Shown here: in pieces, positions 7,573 to 14,624 of the stretch
How the letters are laid out: each line of letters opens with the position of its first letter
Numbering within the stretch: the first letter of the stretch is position 1
Source of the DNA: JBEIHX01 sp040381075
Lineage (GTDB): Bacteria > Pseudomonadota > Alphaproteobacteria > Caulobacterales > Aquidulcibacteraceae
Length of the DNA stretch: 17,828 bases
NCBI GenBank assembly: GCA_040381075.1
Contig: JBEIHX010000050.1
Location: forward strand, 1-17,828
Direction of reading: 5' to 3'
The notes under the pieces: generated by a model
Seen by the model: the letters and a program-made list of their open reading frames with translations, nothing else
The model's database searches: none
Told to the model about the DNA's origin: nothing
Translations under genes and position numbers: made by a program

Positions 7573-7636
7573 GGCTGAACAGCCTGGCTGCACAGCCTGG
7601 CTGCACAGCCTGGCTGCACAGCTTGGCTGCACAGGG
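7573..7636. repeat. 13-bp tandem repeat, about five copies
   Basis: Units of GGCTGCACAGCCT start at 7573, 7586, 7599, 7612 and 7625. The first has GAAC in place of GCAC, the fourth ends CTT, and the fifth is truncated. The array occupies the gap between the convergent recQ and yggT genes. Each unit contains GGCTG/CAGCC inverted halves, so transcripts of either strand could fold into several small hairpins and might assist termination. That role is inference. Confidence 0.92.
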
Positions 7637-7687
7637 CAGATGAGACGCCCGCAGGCTCGCGCCAGTCACCGGCAAGGCGCTCATCGC

Positions 7688-7957
7688 TCAGAAGATCATG
7701 TACACGGCGTTGCGCAGGATCTGGAGGGCGAACAGAAGGATGAGCGGGCTCAGATCAATGCCGCCGATCGAGGGGATGACCCGCTGGATTGGACGCAACA
7801 CCGGATCCACCACCGCAGCAGTGAACCCGCTGATCGTCTGCACGATCGGGTGGCCGCGGGGAACGATGTTGAACCCCACCAGCCACGACATCACGACACT
7901 CAGAAGCACCACGAAGACGTAGAGGTCAATCGCCGTCACCAATATGCCTGTGATCAC
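7688..7957 (-). CDS. YggT family membrane protein
   Basis: An 89-residue membrane protein of the YggT family, linked in other bacteria to cell division, osmotic tolerance and envelope assembly without a settled biochemical role. Two hydrophobic helices (about residues 5-27 and 69-88) flank the conserved segment DPVLRPIQRVIPSIGGID (51-68). I chose the GTG at 7957 because GAGG (7966-7969) lies 8 nt upstream and the protein then begins directly before the first helix, as in the family. The ATG at 8023 would add 22 unconserved residues including two cysteines. It converges on recQ and is divergent from the tRNA-Ala gene. Confidence 0.88.
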   Translation of the reverse strand: MITGILVTAIDLYVFVVLLSVVMSWLVGFNIVPRGHPIVQTISGFTAAVVDPVLRPIQRVIPSIGGIDLSPLILLFALQILRNAVYMIF

Positions 7958-8065
7958 GCAGCAAGCCTCACAAGAGCACCCCAGAGGGGCGGACGCTGTC
8001 TGCGATAAGCTGTGTCGCGCCATCCGGCAAGCGCGGCCGGCGCTGCACGCCGCGCGGTGGGCGGC

Positions 8066-8093
8066 TTGACTTGGAAGGCGCCCTCGGTAGTGT
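8066..8093 (+). promoter_or_regulatory. Promoter of the tRNA-Ala gene
   Basis: TTGACT (8066-8071), a 16-bp spacer and TAGTGT (8088-8093) form a good sigma-70-type promoter. It would start transcription near 8100, about 7 nt before the mature tRNA 5' end. Confidence 0.6.
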
Positions 8094-8106
8094 GCCGCTC
8101 CCGATC

Positions 8107-8182
8107 GGGGCCGTAGCTCAGCTGGGAGAGCGCTGCAATCGCACTGCAGAGGTCAGGGGTTCGACTCCCCTCGGCTCCACCA
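8107..8182 (+). tRNA. tRNA-Ala, anticodon CGC
   Basis: A 76-nt cloverleaf with encoded CCA. The acceptor arm GGGGCCG pairs with CGGCTCC and includes the G3:U70 wobble that is the main alanine identity element. The D-arm is GCTC/GAGC. The anticodon stem CTGCA/TGCAG encloses the loop ATCGCAC, giving anticodon CGC with T33 and A37. The T-arm is AGGGG/CCCCT around TTCGACT. It reads GCG codons, which are frequent in this GC-rich genome. No duplicated tRNA 3' end that would mark an integration site was found nearby. Confidence 0.96.
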
Positions 8183-8587
8183 TCCTTCACCGCGGTCACC
8201 AAACCCCGCCTCCGCAGCGTGCGGCAGACGTGTTGTCCGACATGGCTTCGGAACAGACCTTGACCCGCGCCGCGGCTGAATGAGCGAAAGATGGGGGTTT
8301 TGCCCCTGCTGCAGGCGCAGGCCGCCCGGCGCCCCAGCGGGCAGGCCGCCCTGGCAGAGCGTGCAGCGACTGGCGGATCGGCGCACACACGTGCGTGTTG
8401 TCTTCGCGGCCCGTCGCGCGTGCGATTGCATGGCGCACTCAGGGGCGACCGCACGCGCAGTGAGTCGCGGCTTGAGGCCCGCCATCACCCGTCCGGCGGC
8501 CTGACGCCTGCAGTGTCGCCGCGGCGGGCCGTCAGCGCCCGAGCCATGGCGGACCACCTGTGTGCTGGAGCGCGCCTGCAGGCCCTG
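8183..8587. other. 405-bp gene-free stretch
   Basis: I find no convincing gene here. Long open frames exist on both strands but end in the tRNA or in the methyltransferase and show no domain or start signal. Visible structures: a small CCGCA-gcg-TGCGG hairpin (8212-8224) that may help end the tRNA transcript, a GGGG-GTTTTG-CCCC hairpin (8293-8306), and a larger imperfect GC hairpin (8320-8347). Confidence 0.6.
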
Positions 8588-9679
8588 TCACCCCGCTTTC
8601 TGGAAGACCTGCACTTTCGTCAGGAATGCTGCGCGCATGGGTCGGGCATGGAGCCCCTCCGCGGCGAACAGATCGCCGAAATCCTCGCTCAGATAGGATC
8701 GGTAATAGGGCTCGTGAAATCCCTCCGGAAAGTACTCCAGAAGACCATCAAGGCCTGGAGCGTCCCCGGTCTGCAGGCTGTCGGCGAACAGGAAGACGCC
8801 CCCGGGCTTCAGCACACGGGCGATTTCGCGCGCTGCGTCGCGCCGCACGCGCGGCGGCAGTTCATGAAACAGATAGATGGCGCTGACCGCGTCCTGACTC
8901 GCGTCGGCGAAGGCCATCGCCTCAACCGGCCCCTCCACGACCTCGACCTGACGCCAGGATGACAGGCGGCTGCGCGCCGCTGCGGCGTAGGCTGGAGACA
9001 GATCAAGGCCGCTCGCGCTCAGGCGTGGAAACGCGCTCAGGACCTGCTCCAGAAACCGTCCCGACCCGCAGGCGATGTCAAGGAACGAAAACCGCCTTTG
9101 GTCGCGCCCGGCCATCGCGCGCGCGAGCTCGGCGAGGACGTGGCGACGCATCGCGTCCGCTGCGCCGGTGAACAGGACTTCAACCTGCGTGTCGTAGAGG
9201 TCGGCGGACTCCTGCGTGAGCCAGCCGCCGGTCTGGTAATGGAAGTTCTGGCGGTAATACACGGGAAATCTATCCGCCCCCGGAACACTGCGCGCTTCCA
9301 CGCCGGCGCGTTCCAGGCGCCGTCGGTCGACGGCCGGCAGATCTGCGAAGAAGCGGCGCGACTGGCGCAATGCTGCGCCCAGCCGGGTGACGTCCGCATC
9401 GCGGGGCGCGGGATAAAGACCCGCCTCGATGTTTGCGAGATCATCCCGGAAGAGTTTTACAAAGGCTTCCCGCACAGAACGCGCGTCAGGCGTGGCCTGG
9501 GGTCGGAACGCCGGCTCGCCGGGACGGTCGAAGGGACCTGATAGCCGGCGCGCGAGGGCATAGTGACCAGCGTACCAGGCGACCCGCAGGCCCTGACCCG
9601 CCGCATAGACCGCCCGCGTCATCACCCGGGACAGACCACTGTCATCACCGCGTCCATGTGGCCCTGAGGGTTCGCTCAT
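8588..9679 (-). CDS. Class I SAM-dependent methyltransferase
   Basis: A 363-residue protein with a Rossmann-type methyltransferase domain in its second half. Motif I is LDIACGSGRFL (200-210), followed by GLDLSP (224-229), FHELPPRVRR (271-280) and the post-motif ARVLKPGG (287-294). The N-terminal 180 residues include NFHYQTGGWLTQESADLYDTQ split across 145-165, a region shared, as I recall, with a widespread family of uncharacterised bacterial methyltransferases. The substrate cannot be told from sequence. Its ATG overlaps the stop of the upstream RNA methyltransferase gene as ATGA (9676-9679), so the two are very likely co-translated. No clear terminator follows. Confidence 0.88.
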   Translation of the reverse strand: MSEPSGPHGRGDDSGLSRVMTRAVYAAGQGLRVAWYAGHYALARRLSGPFDRPGEPAFRPQATPDARSVREAFVKLFRDDLANIEAGLYPAPRDADVTRLGAALRQSRRFFADLPAVDRRRLERAGVEARSVPGADRFPVYYRQNFHYQTGGWLTQESADLYDTQVEVLFTGAADAMRRHVLAELARAMAGRDQRRFSFLDIACGSGRFLEQVLSAFPRLSASGLDLSPAYAAAARSRLSSWRQVEVVEGPVEAMAFADASQDAVSAIYLFHELPPRVRRDAAREIARVLKPGGVFLFADSLQTGDAPGLDGLLEYFPEGFHEPYYRSYLSEDFGDLFAAEGLHARPMRAAFLTKVQVFQKAG

Positions 9680-10893
9680 CGATCGAACACTCCCACAATC
9701 TCCACGTGGGTCGACCAGCGGAACTGATCAACCGGGGTCACACAGTGCAGCCGATAGCCGCCGTCGATCAAGATGCGCGCGTCGCGCGCAAAAGTTCCCG
9801 CGTCGCAGCTCACCGCCACCACGCGCGGCGTCCGGCCGGCCGCCAGCATCTTTGCCTGTTCCCGCGCACCGGCGCGCGGCGGATCAAACACCACCAGATC
9901 AATGTCGGCGAGCGCCTTTCCGCCGATCGGGTTCACAAACAGGTCCCTGGGCTCGACCACGACTTTCTTCAGTCCAGGCGTCTGCTCGAACCCCTGGCGC
10001 AGCGCCGCAGCGGCGCTCGGCTCCTTTTCAACGGCGCGCACGTCCATGGTCTCGGCCAGCCTGAGCGCAAATGCGCCCAGGCCAGCGAACAGGTCATAGG
10101 CGCGCCGCGCCCCAGCGCCGGCTGCAACAACCAGGCGCGCCAGGGTGGTTTCTCCAAGCTTGGTCGCCTGCAGGAACGGACCAGGCGGCAGACGCACCTG
10201 AGCCCGCCCCATCGTGACGACCGGGGTGCGGCGCACCACCAGCGGCTCATGTCCCACCGACAGGCGCGCCAGATCCAATCGATCGGCCAGCACCGCCGCG
10301 CCAGCCTGCCGGTCAGCCGAAAACCGGAAGCCGCCGCGCTGAAAGCCCCGCACGGCGACATCAAGCCCGGTGTCGCTTGCCGTCACCCACAGGTCGACGG
10401 CGGGCTGGCCATGCAGGAAATACGCGGCGACCTCGCGCAGTCCGGGCAGCGCCACGCCCAGCGGCGCCGCAAGGACAGGGCAGCGGTCGACATCCACGAT
10501 GTCGCGCGCGCCACGCTCAGCGAACCCAAGCACCAATTCACCCTTTCGGCGTCGCGCATGCAGAACCGCCCGTCGACGACCCTCGCCATGGGCGTCAATC
10601 GTGTCGCTGACTGCGGCTTCAACCCCGGCGCGGGCCAGCGCCTGCTCCACGCAGGCGCGCTTCCAGGCGAGCATCGGCCCAGGCGCCCAGTGCTGCAGGG
10701 CGCAGCCGCCGCAGGTTCCGAAATGGCGGCACGCCGGCGCGATCCGATCTGGACTCGACGTCATGATCTCGACGCCTGACGGGGTCATGCGAACGGTCTC
10801 TCCCGGCAGCGTGAAAGGCGCATGCACCAGGTCCGCACCGGTCCGCGCCACGCCGTTGCCGCCGGGTGCAATGGCCTCAATGGTCACATCCAC
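9676..10893 (-). CDS. TrmA/RumA-family RNA (uracil-C5-)methyltransferase
   Basis: A 405-residue enzyme that transfers a methyl group from SAM to C5 of uracil in RNA; rRNA (RlmD-like) is more likely than tRNA, but not proven. A TRAM-like beta domain opens it. The 4Fe-4S cysteines follow (CRHFGTCGGC plus DRCP; C55, C61, C64 and C138 from this start). The SAM-site segment is AYDLFAGLGAFALRLAE, then FDPPRAG (336-342), the catalytic Cys in AVSCDAGTF (C363) and the catalytic Glu in STHVE (E398). I prefer the GTG at 10893, which has GGAAGGA 6 nt upstream. The ATG at 10920 adds nine residues but lacks a clear ribosome site. Confidence 0.92.
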   Translation of the reverse strand: MDVTIEAIAPGGNGVARTGADLVHAPFTLPGETVRMTPSGVEIMTSSPDRIAPACRHFGTCGGCALQHWAPGPMLAWKRACVEQALARAGVEAAVSDTIDAHGEGRRRAVLHARRRKGELVLGFAERGARDIVDVDRCPVLAAPLGVALPGLREVAAYFLHGQPAVDLWVTASDTGLDVAVRGFQRGGFRFSADRQAGAAVLADRLDLARLSVGHEPLVVRRTPVVTMGRAQVRLPPGPFLQATKLGETTLARLVVAAGAGARRAYDLFAGLGAFALRLAETMDVRAVEKEPSAAAALRQGFEQTPGLKKVVVEPRDLFVNPIGGKALADIDLVVFDPPRAGAREQAKMLAAGRTPRVVAVSCDAGTFARDARILIDGGYRLHCVTPVDQFRWSTHVEIVGVFDR

Positions 10894-10899
10894 AACTCG

Positions 10900-10906
10900 T
10901 CCTTCC
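10900..10906 (-). promoter_or_regulatory. Ribosome binding site deciding the RNA methyltransferase start
   Basis: GGAAGGA on the minus strand lies 6 nt before GTG at 10893-10891. Upstream of the alternative ATG at 10920 no purine-rich site is visible, so translation probably starts at the GTG. Confidence 0.6.
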
Positions 10907-10988
10907 CAACAGGGCTTCATGCGCCGTTCAGGCAGAGGGCGCGACGATCAGGCTCAACGCGGCGATCGACGCCCGTTTGGAGACGACC

Positions 10989-11627
10989 ATGCGCACCTTG
11001 ATCCTCTCGGCCGCCCTCTCGGCCATCGCCAGCCTCGCCGCCGCCACCGCCAGCGCACAGTCCTATCGCGACGACGGGGTTGCGCCCGCAGCATGGAGCT
11101 GGGGCGACGGACAATACTATTCAAGCTACCAGGACTGCGAGACGGCGCGCCGCAATAAGACAGTGGCGGGCGCTGTGATCGGCGGGGTTGTCGGCGGCGT
11201 GCTCGGCCGCTCAATCGCCGCCGATAACGCTCGAACTGAAGGCACGGCGCTGGGCGCAGCGGCTGGGGCCGTCGTCGGCGGTGCGATCGGGCGCAGCCAG
11301 GCCAAATGCGACAGCGTCGCGGGGTATTCAGACCGCCGGTCCGGCAGCACGCCGGTTTACCGCGACAGCGGCTATCAGGATGTCCACTACCGCTTTCCGG
11401 CCGGTGACGGGGACGATCGCTATGATCGCGGTTATGACCGTGATGCATACGGGCGCGATGCCTATGGCCGGGACGCATATGGACGCGACCGCTACGGGCG
11501 CGGTCGTGTCCAGCAGTGCGGCTGGGGCGAGGCGATCGTCACTGATCCCCACGGTCGGGTGATCCGCCGCGAACCGGTGGAGTTCTGCCGCAGGGGGGCG
11601 AGCGGGCGCTGGCGCCCGGTGCATTGA
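10989..11627 (+). CDS. Exported glycine-zipper 2TM domain protein
   Basis: A 212-residue envelope protein. A signal peptide (residues 1-23, cleavage after ASA) is followed by a glycine-zipper region of two short hydrophobic stretches (about 59-75 and 86-102, with GAVIGGVVGGVLG and GAAAGAVVGGAIG), as in Rickettsia 17-kDa-antigen-like proteins. Next is a Tyr/Asp/Arg-rich linker with RDAYG pentapeptide repeats (151-170). The C-terminal domain has two cysteines (C177, C200) that could form a disulfide. No lipobox Cys follows the signal, so it is not an obvious lipoprotein. The ATG at 10989 has GGAG 6 nt upstream; a longer frame from 10866 would bury the signal peptide. Role in the outer membrane or periplasm is unknown. 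Confidence 0.85.
   Translation: MRTLILSAALSAIASLAAATASAQSYRDDGVAPAAWSWGDGQYYSSYQDCETARRNKTVAGAVIGGVVGGVLGRSIAADNARTEGTALGAAAGAVVGGAIGRSQAKCDSVAGYSDRRSGSTPVYRDSGYQDVHYRFPAGDGDDRYDRGYDRDAYGRDAYGRDAYGRDRYGRGRVQQCGWGEAIVTDPHGRVIRREPVEFCRRGASGRWRPVH
11442..11501 (+). repeat. 15-bp coding repeat in the glycine-zipper gene
   Basis: Four in-frame 15-bp units (starts 11442, 11457, 11472, 11487) encode DAYGR three times and then DRYGR. The units differ mostly at third codon positions, so the peptide repeat is older than a very recent slippage event or is kept by selection. Confidence 0.85.
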
Positions 11628-11645
11628 GACCTGCTCTGCTGACGC

Positions 11646-11665
11646 CCGGGCTGCTTTGAGCCCGG
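11646..11665 (+). terminator. Hairpin after the glycine-zipper gene
   Basis: CCGGGCT (11646-11652) and AGCCCGG (11659-11665) form a 7-bp stem with a 6-nt loop, 18 nt after the stop codon. There is no proper T-run, so termination is plausible but weakly supported. Confidence 0.4.
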
Positions 11666-11692
11666 CGCCTTAACGGTCGGGCGCTGGAGCGC

Positions 11693-11726
11693 ATCAGCCC
11701 CCGGAGCGGTCGCTCCGGGGGCTGAT
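11693..11726. terminator. Strong bidirectional hairpin between convergent genes
   Basis: ATCAGCCCCCGGAGC (11693-11707) and its exact complement (11712-11726) form a perfect 15-bp stem with a GGTC tetraloop. The last base of the stem is the last base of the minus-strand gene's TGA stop. It lies between convergent genes and could stop transcription from both sides, although neither side has a long T-run. Confidence 0.6.
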
Positions 11727-12988
11727 CATGTGGCCTTGAAGGCGGCGCCCCACTGAGCGTCAAGCGACCTGAGGGCCTGTGCAGTGTCGACCGCCGCCAG
11801 GCCGTGTGGCGTGGTGATCGACAGTCCGAACCGTTCGAGCTTCGCCAGAGCATCCGCGACGTCGAAGTTGACCTGCAGTCCGAAGCGCTCGGCGATGAAT
11901 GTCTCGGCAGCTGCATCAAGGTCGGCCTTGGACATCGGCCCCCGCAGCCGCAACAGCGCATAGGCCAGGAGCGCCTCCTTGGCTTCCTGTTGCTCGGCCG
12001 CGTTAACAAGACCGTCGATGACCCCCTCATTGTTGGCGACAGTATGAAAATAAACCGTGTCGGACAGACGCTTCTGATACAGCAGCTTCTGACGGTCGAG
12101 CTTCAAACGCTGACGCATCACGTAGGCGCCGAGCGCGACAAAACCTGACAATGCGGCAAGCGCCTGTTTCAGGCGGCTCTCGTCAATTGCGCCTTGATAG
12201 CCGAAATAGGCGGCCAGCACGGCGAAGATCACGGTTGCGGCGTTGACGATCTGCGTCACCAGGGGAACGCCGGCCGCGATCGCCGGCACGCCGAGCATCA
12301 ACTGATCCTGGCGGCGCATGGTCGGCTCGGCCCCGGGGTGCAGGGCCGGAAGCTCAGTATACGGGACGTCAGCAAAGTGCTTCAGCAGGACCGCCCCTGG
12401 GCGCACGCCGCGACGCGCCCGCGCGAGGTCCCTGGCTTCCTGCGGGTCAAGCGCCTCATGTGATTTCAGCATGACGACGACCACAACGTCGTCGATCACA
12501 TCGGTTTCGACCGATCGCGGGACGAGGCCGAAGAAGCGCCTGCTCGTAAAGGTCTCGCGCCGCGCGCCGCGCAGGAAGAAGCGGATCATCCGCACGCCGG
12601 CTTCCCGGGTCCGCACGCGTACTTGCGCGAGCGTCTCGCGATCTGCCTCGGCAAAGAGCGCGCCTGAGGAGGCTTCCTGAAAGTCCGCTTGCGCCAGGAT
12701 CGCCTCGATCTCGGTCACAAAGGCGCCTGGATCGCCGCCCTGCAGCGGTTTCGGTGCTGCCGGATCAAACGGTGCATAGAGATCCTTCAGGCGTTCCAGT
12801 TCGTCCAGGGTCTGGTAATGAATCAGGGCCGTCAGGCGGCGCGCCACCTCCAGAAAGCCCGCCCGCTCCGGATCGCTCCATGCCGGCTCTGCGGCTAGCG
12901 CCGCTGTGAGCGCACTCTTGCGCGCCGCAACATAAGCCCCGCGCTCGCCCCTGGTCACCTGGACTTCTCCTGCGTCTGCCGACGCCAT
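11726..12988 (-). CDS. DUF3754 (TMEM143-like) membrane protein
   Basis: A 420-residue protein that I assign to the DUF3754 family, which also includes the mitochondrial protein TMEM143; no biochemical function is established. The recognisable block runs from about residue 135 (RFFLRGARRETF) through the KHFADVPYTELPALHPG segment (203-219) and RRQDQLMLGVPA (225-236) into two or three hydrophobic helices (about 229-263 and 276-290). A LYQKRLSDTVYF motif (303-314) follows, then a C-terminal region resembling a winged-helix-like segment. The ATG at 12988 is preferred; the longer frame begins at a TTG (13060) with no support. It is divergent from the C13 peptidase gene and converges on the glycine-zipper gene. 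Confidence 0.75.
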   Translation of the reverse strand: MASADAGEVQVTRGERGAYVAARKSALTAALAAEPAWSDPERAGFLEVARRLTALIHYQTLDELERLKDLYAPFDPAAPKPLQGGDPGAFVTEIEAILAQADFQEASSGALFAEADRETLAQVRVRTREAGVRMIRFFLRGARRETFTSRRFFGLVPRSVETDVIDDVVVVVMLKSHEALDPQEARDLARARRGVRPGAVLLKHFADVPYTELPALHPGAEPTMRRQDQLMLGVPAIAAGVPLVTQIVNAATVIFAVLAAYFGYQGAIDESRLKQALAALSGFVALGAYVMRQRLKLDRQKLLYQKRLSDTVYFHTVANNEGVIDGLVNAAEQQEAKEALLAYALLRLRGPMSKADLDAAAETFIAERFGLQVNFDVADALAKLERFGLSITTPHGLAAVDTAQALRSLDAQWGAAFKAT

Positions 12989-13150
12989 CGCCGGGACCTT
13001 TGCCCAGCTTGGCCTGCCGCGCGCGAGGGTGCAACCAGCTCCTCGGCGGCTCTGCGCCAACTCACCGCCAACGCCTCAGCGTCACGAACCCGGCTGCGAA
13101 AGCCTTGCGTCGGCGGTGGGGGCGTGGCGAGATGATCACAGGAGGTCACC

Positions 13151-14131
13151 ATGGATCGGTTGGGATCAATGGGCGCGCTGTGCGCTGTGTGGATGTTGCT
13201 GGCGCCCCTGGCCGGGGCGCAACAGGCGCAGCGCCCCACCGAGTGGCGCAATGCAGCCGCCGCAGCAGACGCACAGGCCGTGTCCGCCGCGCCGACCTCC
13301 GACGCACTCCCGCCGGGCATGGCGAGCTTTTCTCCGGCGCGCGCACCCGGCATGAGGCCGTTCGCCAGCGTTCAGATCGCCTGGACTCCCGCTGAGAGCC
13401 TGATCCAGCACCGGTTGCTGAACACCGCGCTGCAGGCCCTCGCGCCGCAGCGGCCGGGAAAGGTCGACGTCTATATCCTTGCGGTCGGAATGTGGGGCGA
13501 CAACGTCTTCGAGAGCGAGGCGTCCGGCGCCGCCGAGGTGTTGTCACGCAGATACGCCGCCCAGGGGCGCACCCTGGTGCTGAGCAATGGCGGGGGAACC
13601 GTTGCAAACCGGTTCCCGGCTGCGACCCCCTCATTCTTCACGGCTGCGCTGGCGCGGATCGGTGAGGTGATGAACCCGGAGGAAGATCTGCTGATCCTGT
13701 TCCTGACCAGCCATGGCAATCCCAAGGACGGGGTCGGCTTTCAGGTGAAGGACCGGATGATGGCCAACATGATGCCTGAGCATCTGCGCGACGCGCTGCT
13801 GCTGTCCGGCGTCAAGAACCGGGTCGTGATCGTGTCGGCCTGCTTTTCCGGGGTCTTTATTGGCCCGCTGACGGATGATCGCACCATCGTGCTCACCGCC
13901 GCGATCTCCGATCGCACGTCCTTCGGCTGTCAGCCTGAACGGGACTGGACGTACTTCGGCGACGCGTTCATCAACCGGTCCCTGCGCTCCGGTCTCGGCC
14001 TGCTTTCAGCATTTGATCAGGCGCGCGAGACCATCGCCGCATGGGAAGCCCGCGACCGGCTGCCTGCATCTAATCCGCAGGTCTATGCGGGCGTTCGGGC
14101 AAAGGCCATGATCGAAGCGCTGGAGCGCTGA
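13151..14131 (+). CDS. Exported C13-family (legumain-like) cysteine peptidase
   Basis: A 326-residue protein with a signal peptide (about residues 1-23, ending LAPLAGA) and a caspase-fold C13 peptidase domain. The catalytic His is in LFLTSHGN (H188) and the catalytic Cys in IVSACFSG (C231), each after a hydrophobic strand as in legumain and GPI-transamidase subunits. Residues 24-70 look disordered. Eukaryotic relatives cleave after Asn; specificity here cannot be inferred. AGGAGGT at 13140-13146 gives a very strong ribosome site 4 nt before the ATG. The gene is divergent from the DUF3754 gene and its stop is only 7 bp from the stop of atpF on the other strand. Confidence 0.85.
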   Translation: MDRLGSMGALCAVWMLLAPLAGAQQAQRPTEWRNAAAAADAQAVSAAPTSDALPPGMASFSPARAPGMRPFASVQIAWTPAESLIQHRLLNTALQALAPQRPGKVDVYILAVGMWGDNVFESEASGAAEVLSRRYAAQGRTLVLSNGGGTVANRFPAATPSFFTAALARIGEVMNPEEDLLILFLTSHGNPKDGVGFQVKDRMMANMMPEHLRDALLLSGVKNRVVIVSACFSGVFIGPLTDDRTIVLTAAISDRTSFGCQPERDWTYFGDAFINRSLRSGLGLLSAFDQARETIAAWEARDRLPASNPQVYAGVRAKAMIEALER

Positions 14132-14138
14132 GCGGTCA

Positions 14139-14624
14139 TCACCGGAACGCGTCTTTCAGTTCGGCGAGGCCAGCGCTGAAGATCTTGCTGCGCCCGCCAG
14201 CGTCGAGCCTTTCGGTCAACAGAATACGCGCCGCCTCCGTCGAAGCCTCTGCGGCAGCCGCCTTGATGTCGTTGACCGCCTGCGCCTCGGCTCGGGCAAT
14301 GCGGTCCTGGGCCGCGCTGACGCGCCGGGCCACCTGCTCGGCAAGAGTCTGGCGGGCCTCGGCGGCGATGCGTTCGGCCTCGGTCCTTGCACGCTCGACA
14401 ATGTCTTTCGCGTCGGACTCGGCCTGCGCCTGTTTGGCCGCGAAGGAGGCGAGCAGCGCCTCCGCTTCCGAGCGCAGGCGCCGGGCGTCATCCAGTTCAC
14501 GCGCTATCTTGAGCGACTGCTCATCGAGCGCCTTCGTGATCATCCCCGGGACCTTCAGGTAGACGAGAAGGCCGACAAAGAGGGCGAGGGCGAGCTGGGC
14601 GATGAAGGTCGGATCGGAAAACAT
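14139..14624 (-). CDS. atpF: F0F1 ATP synthase subunit b
   Basis: A 161-residue peripheral-stalk subunit. An N-terminal membrane helix (about residues 6-24) is followed by a long charged, Ala/Glu/Arg-rich helix that would pair with subunit b' and link F0 to the F1 delta subunit. I use the ATG at 14624, whose A is also the last base of the upstream TGA. A GTG directly before it (14627) is an equally possible start. AAGGGA lies 5-8 nt upstream of both. It is the last gene of the F0 operon and ends 7 bp from the convergent C13 peptidase gene, so no dedicated terminator fits between them. Confidence 0.92.
   Translation of the reverse strand: MFSDPTFIAQLALALFVGLLVYLKVPGMITKALDEQSLKIARELDDARRLRSEAEALLASFAAKQAQAESDAKDIVERARTEAERIAAEARQTLAEQVARRVSAAQDRIARAEAQAVNDIKAAAAEASTEAARILLTERLDAGGRSKIFSAGLAELKDAFR

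Noticed and set aside
6348..7619. A 423-residue open frame on the minus strand
   Set aside because: It is antisense to recQ, whose helicase, zinc and HRDC motifs are intact.
8107..8182. tRNA-Ala as an integration site for a mobile element
   Set aside because: No repeat of the tRNA 3' end, integrase or composition shift was seen on either side within the window.
8153..8557. A minus-strand frame ending SRGESNP
   Set aside because: This ending is the usual product of reading antisense through a tRNA gene; there is no domain or ribosome site.
9433..10779. A 448-residue open frame on the plus strand
   Set aside because: It lies antisense to the two methyltransferase genes, has no recognisable domain, and is rich in Arg/His/Pro as expected for a shadow frame in GC-rich DNA.
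12989..13060. N-terminal extension of the DUF3754 protein
   Set aside because: It begins with TTG, has no ribosome site and adds 24 residues without family similarity; the ATG at 12988 is better.
13105..13135. TTGCGT as a -35 box for the C13 peptidase gene
   Set aside because: No acceptable -10 lies 16-18 bp downstream, and the position leaves almost no leader before the ribosome site.
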